Assembly (NCBI GenBank): GCA_963930775.1
Contig: OZ005689.1
Location: 34,519,235-34,583,234 of the forward strand
From: Cliona cf. orientalis
Taxonomy: Eukaryota; Porifera; Demospongiae; Clionaida; Clionaidae
Direction: 5' to 3'
Length of the DNA stretch: 64,000 bases
Below, piece by piece: positions 54,676-64,000 of the stretch. The notes below the pieces were generated by a model. The model was not told the DNA's origin and did not search any database. It was given only the letters and a program-made list of their open reading frames with translations. Made by a program: the position numbers and the translations under genes. Numbering within the stretch: position 1 is the first letter of the stretch; every line of letters starts with the position of its first letter.

Positions 54676-54834
54676 TTGGTGGTAGTTGCTTAGCAACCAT
54701 AGGCAATTTGCCAGCTATGGGAAGGGGTTGGGTCATCATGAAGTAGGCCAATGATGAACAGAGGTCAACTACCAACAAAATAGTTCTCTGCCAGCATCTC
54801 ATGCACCCCAATTACTGGCAGATAACTATTATGT
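54676..54834. repeat. family L element, copy 3
   Basis: TTGGTGGTAGTTGCTTAGCA through GGCCAATGATGAACAGAGGT to TTACTGGCAGATAACTATTA. It is in the same orientation as copy 1 and ends in a short inverted repeat. Confidence 0.8.
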
Positions 54835-55580
54835 ACACACATCACATGTAGTAGTACATTACTTTAGTCTCTCCTGTGCGGGCGGGCGTTATTCATTATC
54901 TGATTTGGACTGTAATCTGATGACCACTACCTATGTCATTCTCGAGCATGCGCATTGAGAACCTAGGTACGGAAAGTAGTTATTGTGCATACTCGAGGAT
55001 AACGTTGAAGGTAATGGTCGTCTGAATACTAGGGGTGATAGCATCCAGGGTAATATCCGTAAATTTACATGCTCGAAAGTGTATCTAGCCTCATCTCCAG
55101 TGCTGTGCAACATTAAAAGCTGGTAGATCAAGAGAGGGGAAAGCCATCTATCACTCCAACAGACTGAAAATCAAGAAAATTTGGACAAATACATGACCCT
55201 GCTTAGCTATGATGTAAAATCTTACTTGTGCAGAGAAGAAATAATATTGGGAATAATTCTGTAAAACTAATGAAGAAAAAGGCTTCTATAAAAATAATTA
55301 TGGACTGGACTGTGGACTGAGAGTTGGAGTGATATGCTGGCCATTTCCAACAACAAACTACATGACTCAATAGCCCTGAGGGGATGTATTTTAAAGCCTA
55401 CTTTGGCAATGCATCTGTATTACTATAACAACACATCTCGTACCGACGTCATCCAACCATAACTACAACCATAGCAACTATAGGAGCTCTGTAGCGACCG
55501 TATGTTGTATCGTGGTTTGCTGGCACTTTTACTAAGGGGTTCCTAGCTTTAGAGCTTCTACAAGTGCCATGCTTGTTTAG
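54835..55580. other. no gene recognised
   Basis: Unique-looking sequence; short frames only. It includes a GCGGGCGGGCG patch at 54878-54890. Confidence 0.4.
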
Positions 55581-55709
55581 CCACTCCAAATTAATTCATT
55601 GTTTCTCATCCCCCTGAGCCAAAAAACTGATGCGGGCGGGCGGCTGGAAATGGTCGTTTAATCACAAGTTTGATTGGAAATGGTCGTCAAATCCATAAGT
55701 TCAGCAGTC
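55581..55709. repeat. family H repeat, copy 2 (uninterrupted)
   Basis: The opposite-strand form of the repeat at 12510-13045. GGTCGTTTAATCACAAGTTT here corresponds to the split site there, so it serves as the empty site for the family G insertion. A further GGGGATGAGAAACAA word at 55780 hints at a third, small piece. Confidence 0.75.
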
Positions 55710-55796
55710 TAAAAAATAGAGGCGGTATACTTTTGTATTGTGCTGGTGCTGATGGAAATATGTGAGGGCGGAAATCAAGGGGGGATGAGAAACAAC

Positions 55797-56447
55797 TACC
55801 GTGTTTATTCTAATAGAACGCAAGCAAAAAAATAATTTCAAATCTGGTTTGCGCACAATTAGAGTAAAAACAATTCCAGGAAGTGAATTTTCTTGCGTTA
55901 ATTAGATGTTGCGTTGTAATAGAACAATTAACATAGCTTTGAGCGACGACCAATAGTGGCTATCGATGGTATCGTACCTGTGCCCCTGGCCCCGATCATC
56001 ACGAGCGTAGCGTGAAAAAGGCCTTCTGACAGCTGCGCCGCATGGTTAGCGATGCCACTGAATCGTGCTGATCGCAGCGTGAGGCCCTGGCTGCTGGACT
56101 TAGCGGCAGTTCCAATTAAGGTCAGTCCCGAGTGTAGTTTAGTACCCTCATGAACGATGAACGACACTTGCGATTTGGTTAACTATAGCTAGCAACGAGT
56201 CCGAGAGACAGAGCGAGATATAGTATAGAGGCTTCCAGAACGGTTTATTACTAAGCAGGTGTGGTTTAACCGTGCAGCACGTGGTTTGAACATGCGCAAT
56301 AGCCTCACCTTAGCACTATTGCACTAATTGGATTCATAGAAAATAATTACAGACAGTCGCTTCCGTTGTAATAGAATACAAACAATTCCTGGAATTGAAT
56401 TTTCTTGCGGTAATTGGATCATGCGTTCTATTAGCATAAACACGGTA
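55797..56447. mobile_element. MITE family I (651 bp, TACCGTG ends)
   Basis: TACCGTGTTTATTCTAATAG at the left and its near-complement at the right; matching over 26 bases. A 33-bp direct repeat (AATTTTCTTGCG(T/G)TAATT type) lies near each end. The minus-strand frame at 55928-56167 has no known motif. Confidence 0.75.
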
Positions 56448-56576
56448 ATTGACTTGGAATGGCCTTACACCTATCAGATTAGCAATGAACAGCAAGGGAG
56501 TTCCCTATAAATACATGCACATGCTCACTGCCTCAACAGGGACACGATTCAATGCTTCAATCACATGCAGAAGACG

Positions 56577-56665
56577 AACAGTACAGCTTCCGAAGTTCAG
56601 ATCGCTCATGGCATGTGTGTGCTATATTATGTAGCGCAAAGTTGGCTTTATTTATCCACAGGATT
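56577..56665. repeat. interspersed repeat, copy 2 (first at 7547-7660)
   Basis: CAGTACAGCTTCCGAAGTTC...GGCTTTATTTAT parallels the first copy in the same orientation. Flanks are unrelated. Confidence 0.5.
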
Positions 56666-56911
56666 ACTGCCTTGTGTGACAATTGAGTACTGATCATGAT
56701 ATTGAAACTGAGCCCAACTCTAGTATGCTTGTACTACGCCTCTATCGGGTGACATCACGTCTAACCACTAATTGGCCACAAACACGCACGCTAAGTGGTC
56801 ATTAGTACGGCATGCACGATGAGGCTTGAGACAGTCTTTAAACGCACTGAGGAAGCCTTTGCCTTACTTGCTTGTACACGAGCAAATTTTCTGAGTCGTA
56901 AATGAGGGTAT

Positions 56912-57928
56912 TATGGAAGCCGACTCTGAAGCTTCGTTGAACTCGCTCCGAAGCTTCACCGAAGTCACCTCCGGCCGAACTCAGCTCTGAAGCTTCACCG
57001 AACTCAGTTCCGAAGCTTCACCGAACCCAGCTCCGATACTTCGCCAATGTCACATCCGAAGCTTCGCAGGACTCAGCTACGATACTTCGCCGAAGTCACC
57101 TCCAAAGCTTAGCCGAATTAGCTCACAAGCTTCGCTGAAGCATACACTACAAGGAGTTGTACTAGCGCTGTTGCACACTACCGTATAGCTAAAAGGGTGT
57201 GGCATACATCACGTGTCATATCGACATACGTAACCACGCGGCTAGCTAAGCTAAGTGTCAGCCATCTCCCTCTTGAAGTAATTTCACCAGAGCTCCACGC
57301 TACCAAAGCTGAAATTTTAATGCTTAATTTCTGTTGCTGAAAAGTGCATACTGTAACAGTAGACATACAAATTAGCAATTATAATGCTAGTTCTAAGTAT
57401 ATAAGTGTAGATGGTCGTCTATTTAGTCTCGTTAGTGGCGCGCGAGACTATTGTCTATCTACCGTTATGCCGTCTTCCAGTATTGCTGCCGCCAACAAAG
57501 AGCTGACAAGCCTAAAAAGAATTCGAAACGTGGAGCGTGTGACTACTTTACTCTGGTAGACGCCACGTACAATGATCTCTACAGTGTAGGTGCTCATCAG
57601 GAAGACAATTGTTTATAGTACTTGCTTGCTTCGAAACTTCCAGTGGGTGTGGCCATAAGTGGTCTGCCTATGCGCATGCTCAGTAGTACGATCATAGCTC
57701 CACGAAAGTTTTCTCCGCGAAATATTAATTCGGCAAAGCTTCGGAGGTGACTTCGGCGAAGCATCGGAGCTGAGTTCGGTGAAGCTTCGGAGATGACTTC
57801 GGCGAAGCATCGGAGCTGAGTTCAGCGAAGCTTCGGAGATGACTTTGGCAAAGCGTGGAAGTACCGTGTTCGGTGAGACTTCGGAGCGAGTTCAGCGAAG
57901 CTTCGGAGTGCCCTTCTCAGCTTCCATA
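56912..57928. mobile_element. foldback-type element with tandem-repeat arms (target GGGTAT)
   Basis: The tips TATGGAAGC and complement are flanked by GGGTAT on both sides (56906-56911, 57929-57934). The left arm (to about 57140) is made of 22-26-bp units containing CGAAGCTTCACCGAACTCAG; the right arm (57730-57915) is the same repeat inverted. The central part contains family J-like words (TACCGTATAGC at 57180, GAAAGTTTTCTCCGCGAAA near 57706). This layout is that of foldback elements. No gene inside. Confidence 0.8.
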
Positions 57929-57934
57929 GGGTAT

Positions 57935-59154
57935 GGTTAACAGAAAGTGATAATAAAATTGCATTAGTTAGTATCAGATTCTGCAATAGTGCAATAAGTG
58001 TACGTTGCTGTCCACAAACACACAAAGTACACCTGCATAGCATAACCGTTGTGAAGGCAGTCTTACTAAGTGTAAATAGCTAACAAGTCGAAATTTGCAT
58101 TCGGTACACAGAAAGTATATGTGATATTAGAAAGAATTAATTCGAATTCCTGTTAGTTTCTGCACACGTGCAGTGTGTACCAGGCTCTCTTTCCCCCTCC
58201 CCGAAAGAAAGCCTGGGTTTGAGGCTATACAGTAGTCTATTCTATTATGACACTAAACTTTGTTTGGGCAGTTAGATACTCTATTGTTCTTCTAATTATA
58301 ATTATCCTCTTGATACCTGCCAAATACAAGGGGCTCAAACTCTTATTAATTTTAGTCATGCTAACATCTGTTTAGATTATATCAGTGAACATGAGGAGAA
58401 CATGGACTCTGATGAAACAGAAGATGGAGAGTCCAGGTGAGTATACGTTGTTATAAAAGCCATGCCTGGTTAATTCATCATCTAAAGAGAATAGTAGCCT
58501 AATGCAAACTGATGATAATCCATCAGAGTATGTAGCTAATAACACCATGCATGCTTTGCACATCAGTTACACAAGTGAGGCAAAAAATTAATTGCTATAG
58601 GCAGTGGCTATAAAAAAGAGACAAGAATGTCAATTAGAATTCTCAAGCACACAATCCTTGGTGCGCCACATAGCATTAGCTACATGTTTTATTATTACAC
58701 ACAAAAAGGCCATATTAAATTTTCCATGCCATGAATGGTATAGTAGAGTGCATCAACCTGCCAAGTCAGCTATTGAATTTAAATCTATGGTCCACCATAA
58801 GGTTTATGGCAGTCTATCACATACCGTGCTAGCTGCTAGCTCCATAGCTACCAGTCTTGTTTGTACATAGAAAACATGGTGCCATTAGGATTTCTATGTT
58901 GTTTTCAACACATGTATAGTGTGAATTTCATTGAAACGCTGCATGTATTTAAAATTAATGTTCTTGCTTGCTGACCTTAATTACTGACCTTTCAATGGAC
59001 TAGCGTGTGACAGTTGCTACAGCTCCTCACTAGCTGGCCTCAAAAGTCTCGGATACTAGAGTAATTTATCAATCATCGGATATCGTCGAATCCCGGACAT
59101 GCGGTTTTAGACGACTTTGGTCGGAATCACAGTCATGGTAGGCCATATACTAAA
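57935..59154. other. mostly empty; one possible exon
   Basis: At about 58377-58439 a frame reads YISEHEENMDSDETEDGES and ends at a good donor CAG|GTGAGT. No matching start was found. The rest shows no gene or repeat. Confidence 0.3.
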
Positions 59155-59813
59155 TGTGACCGTATCTGGGAAAACCCGGCATATAGCGAATTTTATGATT
59201 AATTTTATTGAGTTAGCTACATATTTGATAAGGTCTACCACACGTTCAAGTTTCAGAGCGAATGTGCGCTTCGTTGTGGAGATACAGCGCTTTGTTTGCG
59301 ATTGCGCCACACCCCAAATAATCGAGAAATTACGGTCTAAAGGCATTGCTATGCACGCGTATAGCATTTCCGCATACTACGCGTGACCCGGAAATCAATT
59401 AAATGGACCTTGGCGGAGCCGTTCGAAATGAACGTAAAGATCGAGCAAGAGTTGAATTTCGTTGACAACGACTGATGATTGTTCTTAGATGCCCAAGAAG
59501 CTAAAAAGGTGAGTGAACGTACAGTAGTTTGATGAATCTAGCTGTATCTAGGTAGAGAATTCAATTAGCGCCCATAGCAACGGGCTCCGTGTACGGCTGC
59601 CGTACAGACTAGGTAGGTCAAAATGAAGGCTTATTTCGCCTTGGTAACTTACGTTTACCCTCCGTAGGTGGTGACAAAGGTTAGTAGAAAGGTTCTTAGA
59701 TATGAATATGACAAAACTCGACTTTGACATTTTTTGACCTGAGGTACTAAAAGCGCGCATTGCGCTGCTTGCACGTTCTCACGATATGCCAGGTTTTCCC
59801 AGATCCGGTCACA
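59155..59813. mobile_element. MITE family A, copy 4 (659 bp)
   Basis: Tips TGTGACCG...GAAAACCC and complement. More diverged from copies 3, 5 and 6, and closer in parts to copy 2, so probably an older insertion. Confidence 0.85.
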
Positions 59814-60258
59814 AATGATTCCATGCTTCTTACAACTTCCTTTAGTTTACAAGTGGAGCTAGCCAGTAGTCATCCTCTTTGCGTCGGATTCATAGAAAAT
59901 GATTGGGTGGAGTCCCACTGGTGGGCGTGGCTAAACACGATCGAAATGGTGGACTGCAGTTAGCTGCTAGTGCGTGTACCTGTAGAAGCATTGACCAATT
60001 CTGATTATCACCAAGATAGAATATGCAAGCATGTCCAAGATTTGCAGCGGGGGTCCGGTTTATAAATTTGTAACACTGTATCTTTGAGCACAATTTGCAC
60101 GCATTGCAACAAAGATTGGGACATACAGTTTGCGTCATTCGTTAGCTGACAGGTAGCTCTATCTACTGAATACCCTATGATTAAAAATCATTGTTATGTC
60201 CGAAAGTTATGGGTTGCTTTATAGAAACTATCCGGATTTTGATGATCTATTCTATATT

Positions 60259-60907
60259 TGTGACCGGCTTTGGGAAAACCCTCCGTATGGGATTTTTTCA
60301 GAAAATTGAGTTTGATGCATGGTTGATAAGCTCTAGCATAGAGCTAACCCGCGTTCAAGTCTTAGGCCGATTGCGCGCTTCGTTGTTGAGATACAGCGCT
60401 TTGTTTGCGATCGCGCCACACCCCCAATAATCGAGAAATTACGGTCTAAAGGCGTTGCTATGCACGCGTATGGCGTTTCCGCATGCTACGCGTGACCCGG
60501 AAATCAATTAAATGGACCTGGGCGGAGCCATTCGAAATGAACGTAAAGATCGAGCAAGAGTTGAATTTCGTTGTTGACGACAGCCGATTGTTCTTAGATG
60601 CCCAAGAAGCTAAAAAGGTGAGCGAACGTACAGTAGTTCGATGAATCTACCTGTATCCAGGTAGAGAATTCTAATTACTGCCCATAGCAACGGGCTCCGT
60701 GTACAGTGGCTGTGCCGACTAGGTGGGTCAAAATTAAGGCTTATTTCGCCTTCGTATAGCACGACGACGGCAACAGTTAGAAGGGTTGTTCGACATGTAT
60801 ATGACAAAATCTGGACTTTGACAAATTTCGACCTGAGCTACTAACAACGCGCATTGCGCGAATCGCGCGCAGATCCCATACGGAGGGTTTTCCCAATTCC
60901 GGTCACA
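60259..60907. mobile_element. MITE family A, copy 5 (649 bp)
   Basis: Tips TGTGACCGGCTTTGGGAAAA and near-complement. Colinear with copies 3 and 6 over the full length. Confidence 0.9.
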
Positions 60908-61103
60908 TTTATAAGATACATCCATTGCAATCGTGCTCTTATAATGCACATGCAATGCAGTGATCGAGCCACCAGTACTAGTAATAGTGTGGTTATACAA
61001 GAATGTCCATGTAATTTTAGTATTCCGTATGAACCTACAACTACAATCACACACAATTAGGGCCTCTGATTCACACACTTTGTTTATACTGTACTTCTAC
61101 ATA

Positions 61104-61408
61104 TACCGTATTTCCTCGAATAAAGGCCGCCCTCAAATAGTAGCCGCACTTGGAGCTCTGCGGAAAGAAATATTAGCCGCACGCACACATGCGCATGCGC
61201 GAACACAATTAAACTGCTTATTTATCGATCTTCTATCTCGAACATTCGAAAATCAGTCCCGAAAAATCGAGTCTATTGTGTCAATGTCACTAAGAGGTGT
61301 TGCTTCAAATTAATAAAAGCCGTTCTCGAATAAGAGCCGCCCTCAATTAGCCGCACTCCAGCAAAGCTGAAATTAATAGCCGCGGCGTCTGATCGAGGAA
61401 ATACGGTA
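61104..61408. mobile_element. MITE family N (305 bp, TACCGTATTTCC ends)
   Basis: TACCGTATTTCCTCGA at 61104 is perfectly inverted at 61393-61408. TA occupies the limits, consistent with a TA target. Inside, GCCGC(A/C) words (TAGCCGCACT type) repeat. No gene. Confidence 0.85.
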
Positions 61409-61515
61409 CCATGATTTCATTCCATAGGTGACAGTCACCCAAAAAGGAAGCGGCGACATGACATGACTGTAAGTTTGCAATTGTGTTAATATTGGGCATG
61501 CCTATAACAAGTGTT

Positions 61516-61935
61516 CAGTGGCATAGCTAGCATAGGGCTCAGTGGGCTCGAGCCCCCCGCCCCCTTTGTCTTCCCAAAGTGGGCTCAGTGGTTGGGCCCA
61601 CTGTCTATGGATGTATATAGCTTGGCTTAACAAGCTGAAGCTGCATGACAAACTATATAAAATTTACAACTAAAATGATATAAAACACTAAGGATAAGTT
61701 TCTATACTTACTATTTTAGGCTCATTCAAAACCGCAGCTGCTAAGCGGCTAGGCAGCCACCACTCCAAGATACGAGTTCGAAAGGTCAAACGATGGGCAT
61801 GGTTGACTGCAATAACTATCAATTAACCATGGTCATGTGACATGATTAGTGGGAGTGGTCAACCGTAAATTCTTCGTGCGCACTCCTTTTTCTATACTCA
61901 GCCATCCCTTTCAATAAATCCTTACTACGCTCCTG
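61516..61935. mobile_element. MITE family K, copy 3 (420 bp, target GTGTT)
   Basis: Begins CAGTGGCATAGCTAGC, ends with CTACGCTCCTG. GTGTT flanks both sides (61511-61515, 61936-61940). The third independent case of a 5-bp duplication for this family. Confidence 0.85.
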
Positions 61936-62406
61936 GTGTTACTAGAGCGGTCAAATAAATTTAATATTATTTATAAAGTAACACATCAAAGTGTTTAAAT
62001 TACAAGTTAAGGCCAGACAAACATTTAACTGCAGTTCAAGTTTAATTTGCCTCGCCTAAAGCTGATTCATGATACTTTTGTATCCCTGTAACTAGCTCTA
62101 TAATTGGGGTGAGCCCCACACTAGTCAGTACTACAACAAATTTAAACCGCTGTACTTTTGTATCTATCAATCTACCTATAGCTCATAGTGCAAAATATTG
62201 TGCATGCAGTTTTATTGCAGTAAGATCATCAATGCCGGGCCAATAATATTATAGCTTACAAGCATACTGCAGGACAGCTGGAAAGCGAGATAAAGTAAGG
62301 CATCAGTACTAGGGGTAGGTAAATTATGCCAGCAAGATTTTGAGTATAATTGGTGTGTGTAAGCATTTGAGAATTATAATATCGTAGAGGCTCATACTGT
62401 GTCAGT
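61936..62406. other. no gene recognised
   Basis: AT-rich. TTTGAGAATTAT at about 62366 recurs just outside the right arm at 63886, which could be a target duplication of the large inverted-repeat unit that follows. Confidence 0.35.
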
Positions 62407-62446
62407 AATAACAATCATATCTTCTTGAGCAGATAGACACAGTTAA

Positions 62447-63094
62447 CCGATTATGGGCGATAGACGCCAATTGGCGTCATATACGTAATGTACGTTATAG
62501 GCGATTGACGCCAAATGGCGTCAAAGCCGTTTTCTTCGCGTTTTTCGTGCATAGCGCTAGGCTACTACGCTCTACGTCCGGTTTGTGGTTAGCCGCTGAC
62601 CGCCGCTACTAAGTTATGGCTTCAGGTCGCGCCGGTAGCAATTAAGTGGGTGTGACCGATACCGTTAACCAAGCCGCTCGATCGCCATTACGATCGACCC
62701 GGGCGAAAGTTCGAGGCTATTATCGTTGAACCAACAGAGCTACAGCCATGGCGCTTGGTCCATAGCTAGACGAGTGGATAGCAACTACCTACGAGTAGCC
62801 GCTTTGTGAAGCCAACCTTGAACGCGAGCGGCAGACTTGAAGACGGCGGCCATGATCGAGGTAAGAAGGCTTCTAAGCTTTTAGACGCTACTACAGCGTT
62901 TAGTTCGATAGTGTACGGCGGGACAGAAGAACGTGAGGCTTCTGGCAACTTATGTAGTTGTCAACAAAGCCTTTAGAGGTAGCTAAGGCCTGTTACTTAG
63001 CTACAATAAGCTTGTCTATAGGACGCTTTATTTTCATGTTAAATATTTCGGAGTTCAAAGTTCAATTGACCCGTACAACCCCGCCCATAATCGG
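62447..63094. mobile_element. TTAA-target element (piggyBac-like MITE, 648 bp)
   Basis: CCGATTATGGGCG and its exact complement are each flanked by TTAA (62443-62446, 63095-63098). TTAA duplication is the hallmark of piggyBac. Subterminal GACGCCAATTGGCGTC and GACGCCAAATGGCGTC palindromes follow the left tip. No transposase is present. Confidence 0.8.
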
Positions 63095-63103
63095 TTAATA
63101 CAT

Positions 63104-63189
63104 ATAACATCAGGACGTTTCGGCCCTTGGGCCTTCCTCAGCTAAACTGAGCTGAGGAAGGCCCAAGTGTCCGAAACGCCCTGATGTTA
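63104..63189. repeat. 85-bp foldback hairpin with hammerhead-like core
   Basis: ATAACATCAGG...CCTCAGCT is inverted as AGCTGAGG...CCTGATGTTAT with a 5-base loop. Each arm, read in the proper sense, gives CTGAGGA, a short GGCCC-AA-GGGCC stem, and GAAAC followed by G(T/C)CC. CTGANGA plus stem II plus GAAA is the conserved core of hammerhead ribozymes, which occur in Penelope-like and related retroelements. The pairing needed for stems I and III is unclear. Confidence 0.5.
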
Positions 63190-63832
63190 TGTGACCGGAC
63201 CCTCCGTATGGGATTTTTTCAGAAAATTGAGTTTGATGCATGGTTGATGAGCTCTACCATAGAGCTAACCCACGTTCAAATCTTAGGCCGATCGCGCGCT
63301 TCATTGTGGAGATACAGCGTTTTGTTTATGATCGTGCCACACCCCCAATAATCGAGAAATTACGGTCTAAAGGCGTTGCTATGCACGTGTATGGCGTTTC
63401 CGCATACTACGCTTGCCCCAGAAATCAATTAAATGGACCTGGGCGGAGCCGTTCAAAATGAACGTGAAGATCGAGCAAGAGTTGAATTTCATTGTTGACG
63501 ACAGCTGATTGTTCTTAGATGCCCAAGAAGCTAAAAAGGTGAGCGAACGTACAGTAGATCGATGAATCTAGCTGTATCTAAGTAGAGAATTCTAATTAGC
63601 GCCCATAGCAACGGGCTCCGTGTACAGTGGCTGTGTCGACTAGGTCGGTCAAAATGAAGGCTTATTTCGCCTTTGTATAGCACGACTAGCCTGTGTAGAA
63701 GACGGCAACAGTTAGAAGGGTTGTTCGACATGTATATGACTAAATCTGGACTTCGACAAATTTCGACCTGAGCTACAAAAAAAAGCGCCTTGCGCGAATC
63801 CCATACGGAGGGTTTTCCCAAATCCGGTCACA
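63190..63832. mobile_element. MITE family A, copy 6 (643 bp)
   Basis: The right tip is complete (CCAAATCCGGTCACA). The left tip has a short deletion (TGTGACCGGACCCTCCG). TA lies on both sides. It sits directly after the hairpin, so its target was inside the composite unit. Confidence 0.9.
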
Positions 63833-64000
63833 TAATATGACATTGTATTAACTGTGTCTATCTGCTCAAGAAGATATGATTGTTATTTGAGAATTATGCT
63901 AGCATTATAGGCATAATTTTAGGGTACACAATTGCAAGTAGCTGTTTAACATGAGTAAATGGACTTACCTAGACTACATATTATAGACTGGTAATTTAAG

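Larger units (their letters stand above)
62407..63887. mobile_element. composite unit bounded by 40-bp perfect inverted repeats
   Basis: AATAACAATCATATCTTCTT at 62407 begins a 40-bp arm (62407-62446) that is exactly inverted at 63848-63887. Inside lie a TTAA-flanked element, a foldback hairpin and family A copy 6. With the TTAA element removed the inverted match continues three bases further (TAC). The original element between the arms must have been small. Its class is unknown. Confidence 0.75.

Noticed and set aside
55928-56167. 79-codon minus-strand frame with protein-like composition
   Set aside because: Lies within the MITE I interior and has no known motif; kept only as a note under that element.
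60610-60807. Recurring frames with a shared MSNNPS-like string (also at 5591, 52569, 63531)
   Set aside because: They recur only because they lie inside copies of MITE family A; frames are broken differently in each copy and there is no sign of a protein.

Overview
The window is eukaryotic, AT-rich, gene-poor DNA crowded with DNA transposons. Short introns, fragmented open frames, many inverted-repeat elements and several protein families that I associate from memory with sponge and cnidarian genomes suggest an early-branching invertebrate, possibly a sponge. That placement is inference. I recognise no rRNA, tRNA, CRISPR array, bacterial operon or LTR-type element.

Layout. 0-8 kb: non-autonomous inverted-repeat elements, an unrecognised decayed coding stretch and a small LINE reverse-transcriptase fragment. 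8.6-12 kb: a decayed divergent pair, a DUF3987-like gene (minus) and a KDZ-type transposase gene (plus). 12-15 kb: a minisatellite, a nested MITE, an intact RPA-like OB-fold gene (minus) and a divergent coiled-coil ORF. 15.7-21.4 kb: a decayed Helentron (Helitron with OTU protease, Rep nickase, PIF1 helicase and C-terminal endonuclease) on the minus strand. 22-23 kb: GT microsatellites split by a small element. 23.1-27.2 kb: a multi-part coding element of unnamed family. 27.2-28 kb: CT and AC arrays. 28.26-32.05 kb: a complete-ended TIR transposon with TIRs of about 477 bp, a 4-bp target duplication and a broken transposase. 34.5-36.9 kb: a second unnamed transposon-like coding unit. 36.9-39.4 kb: remnants of a minus-strand gene interrupted by inverted-repeat elements, one of which carries a HIRAN-domain ORF. 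39.8-41.4 kb: a PIF1-helicase/OTU fusion fragment and an unrecognised 163-aa ORF. 44.2-51.1 kb: a second, better preserved Helentron on the plus strand. 51-64 kb: mostly non-autonomous elements, several nested in each other.

The coding units do not form one pathway; most are genes of separate mobile elements at different stages of decay. The window's value is in layered insertions with recognisable target duplications and two internal empty-site comparisons (37.2 kb against 3.9 kb, and 12.6 kb against 55.6 kb). Unusual cargo includes a HIRAN ORF in a small TIR element, a DUF3987/KDZ divergent pair, a helicase-OTU fusion and an intact RPA-like gene. Coordinates of element ends were read by eye and may be off by a few bases; family names rest on remembered motifs, not searches.
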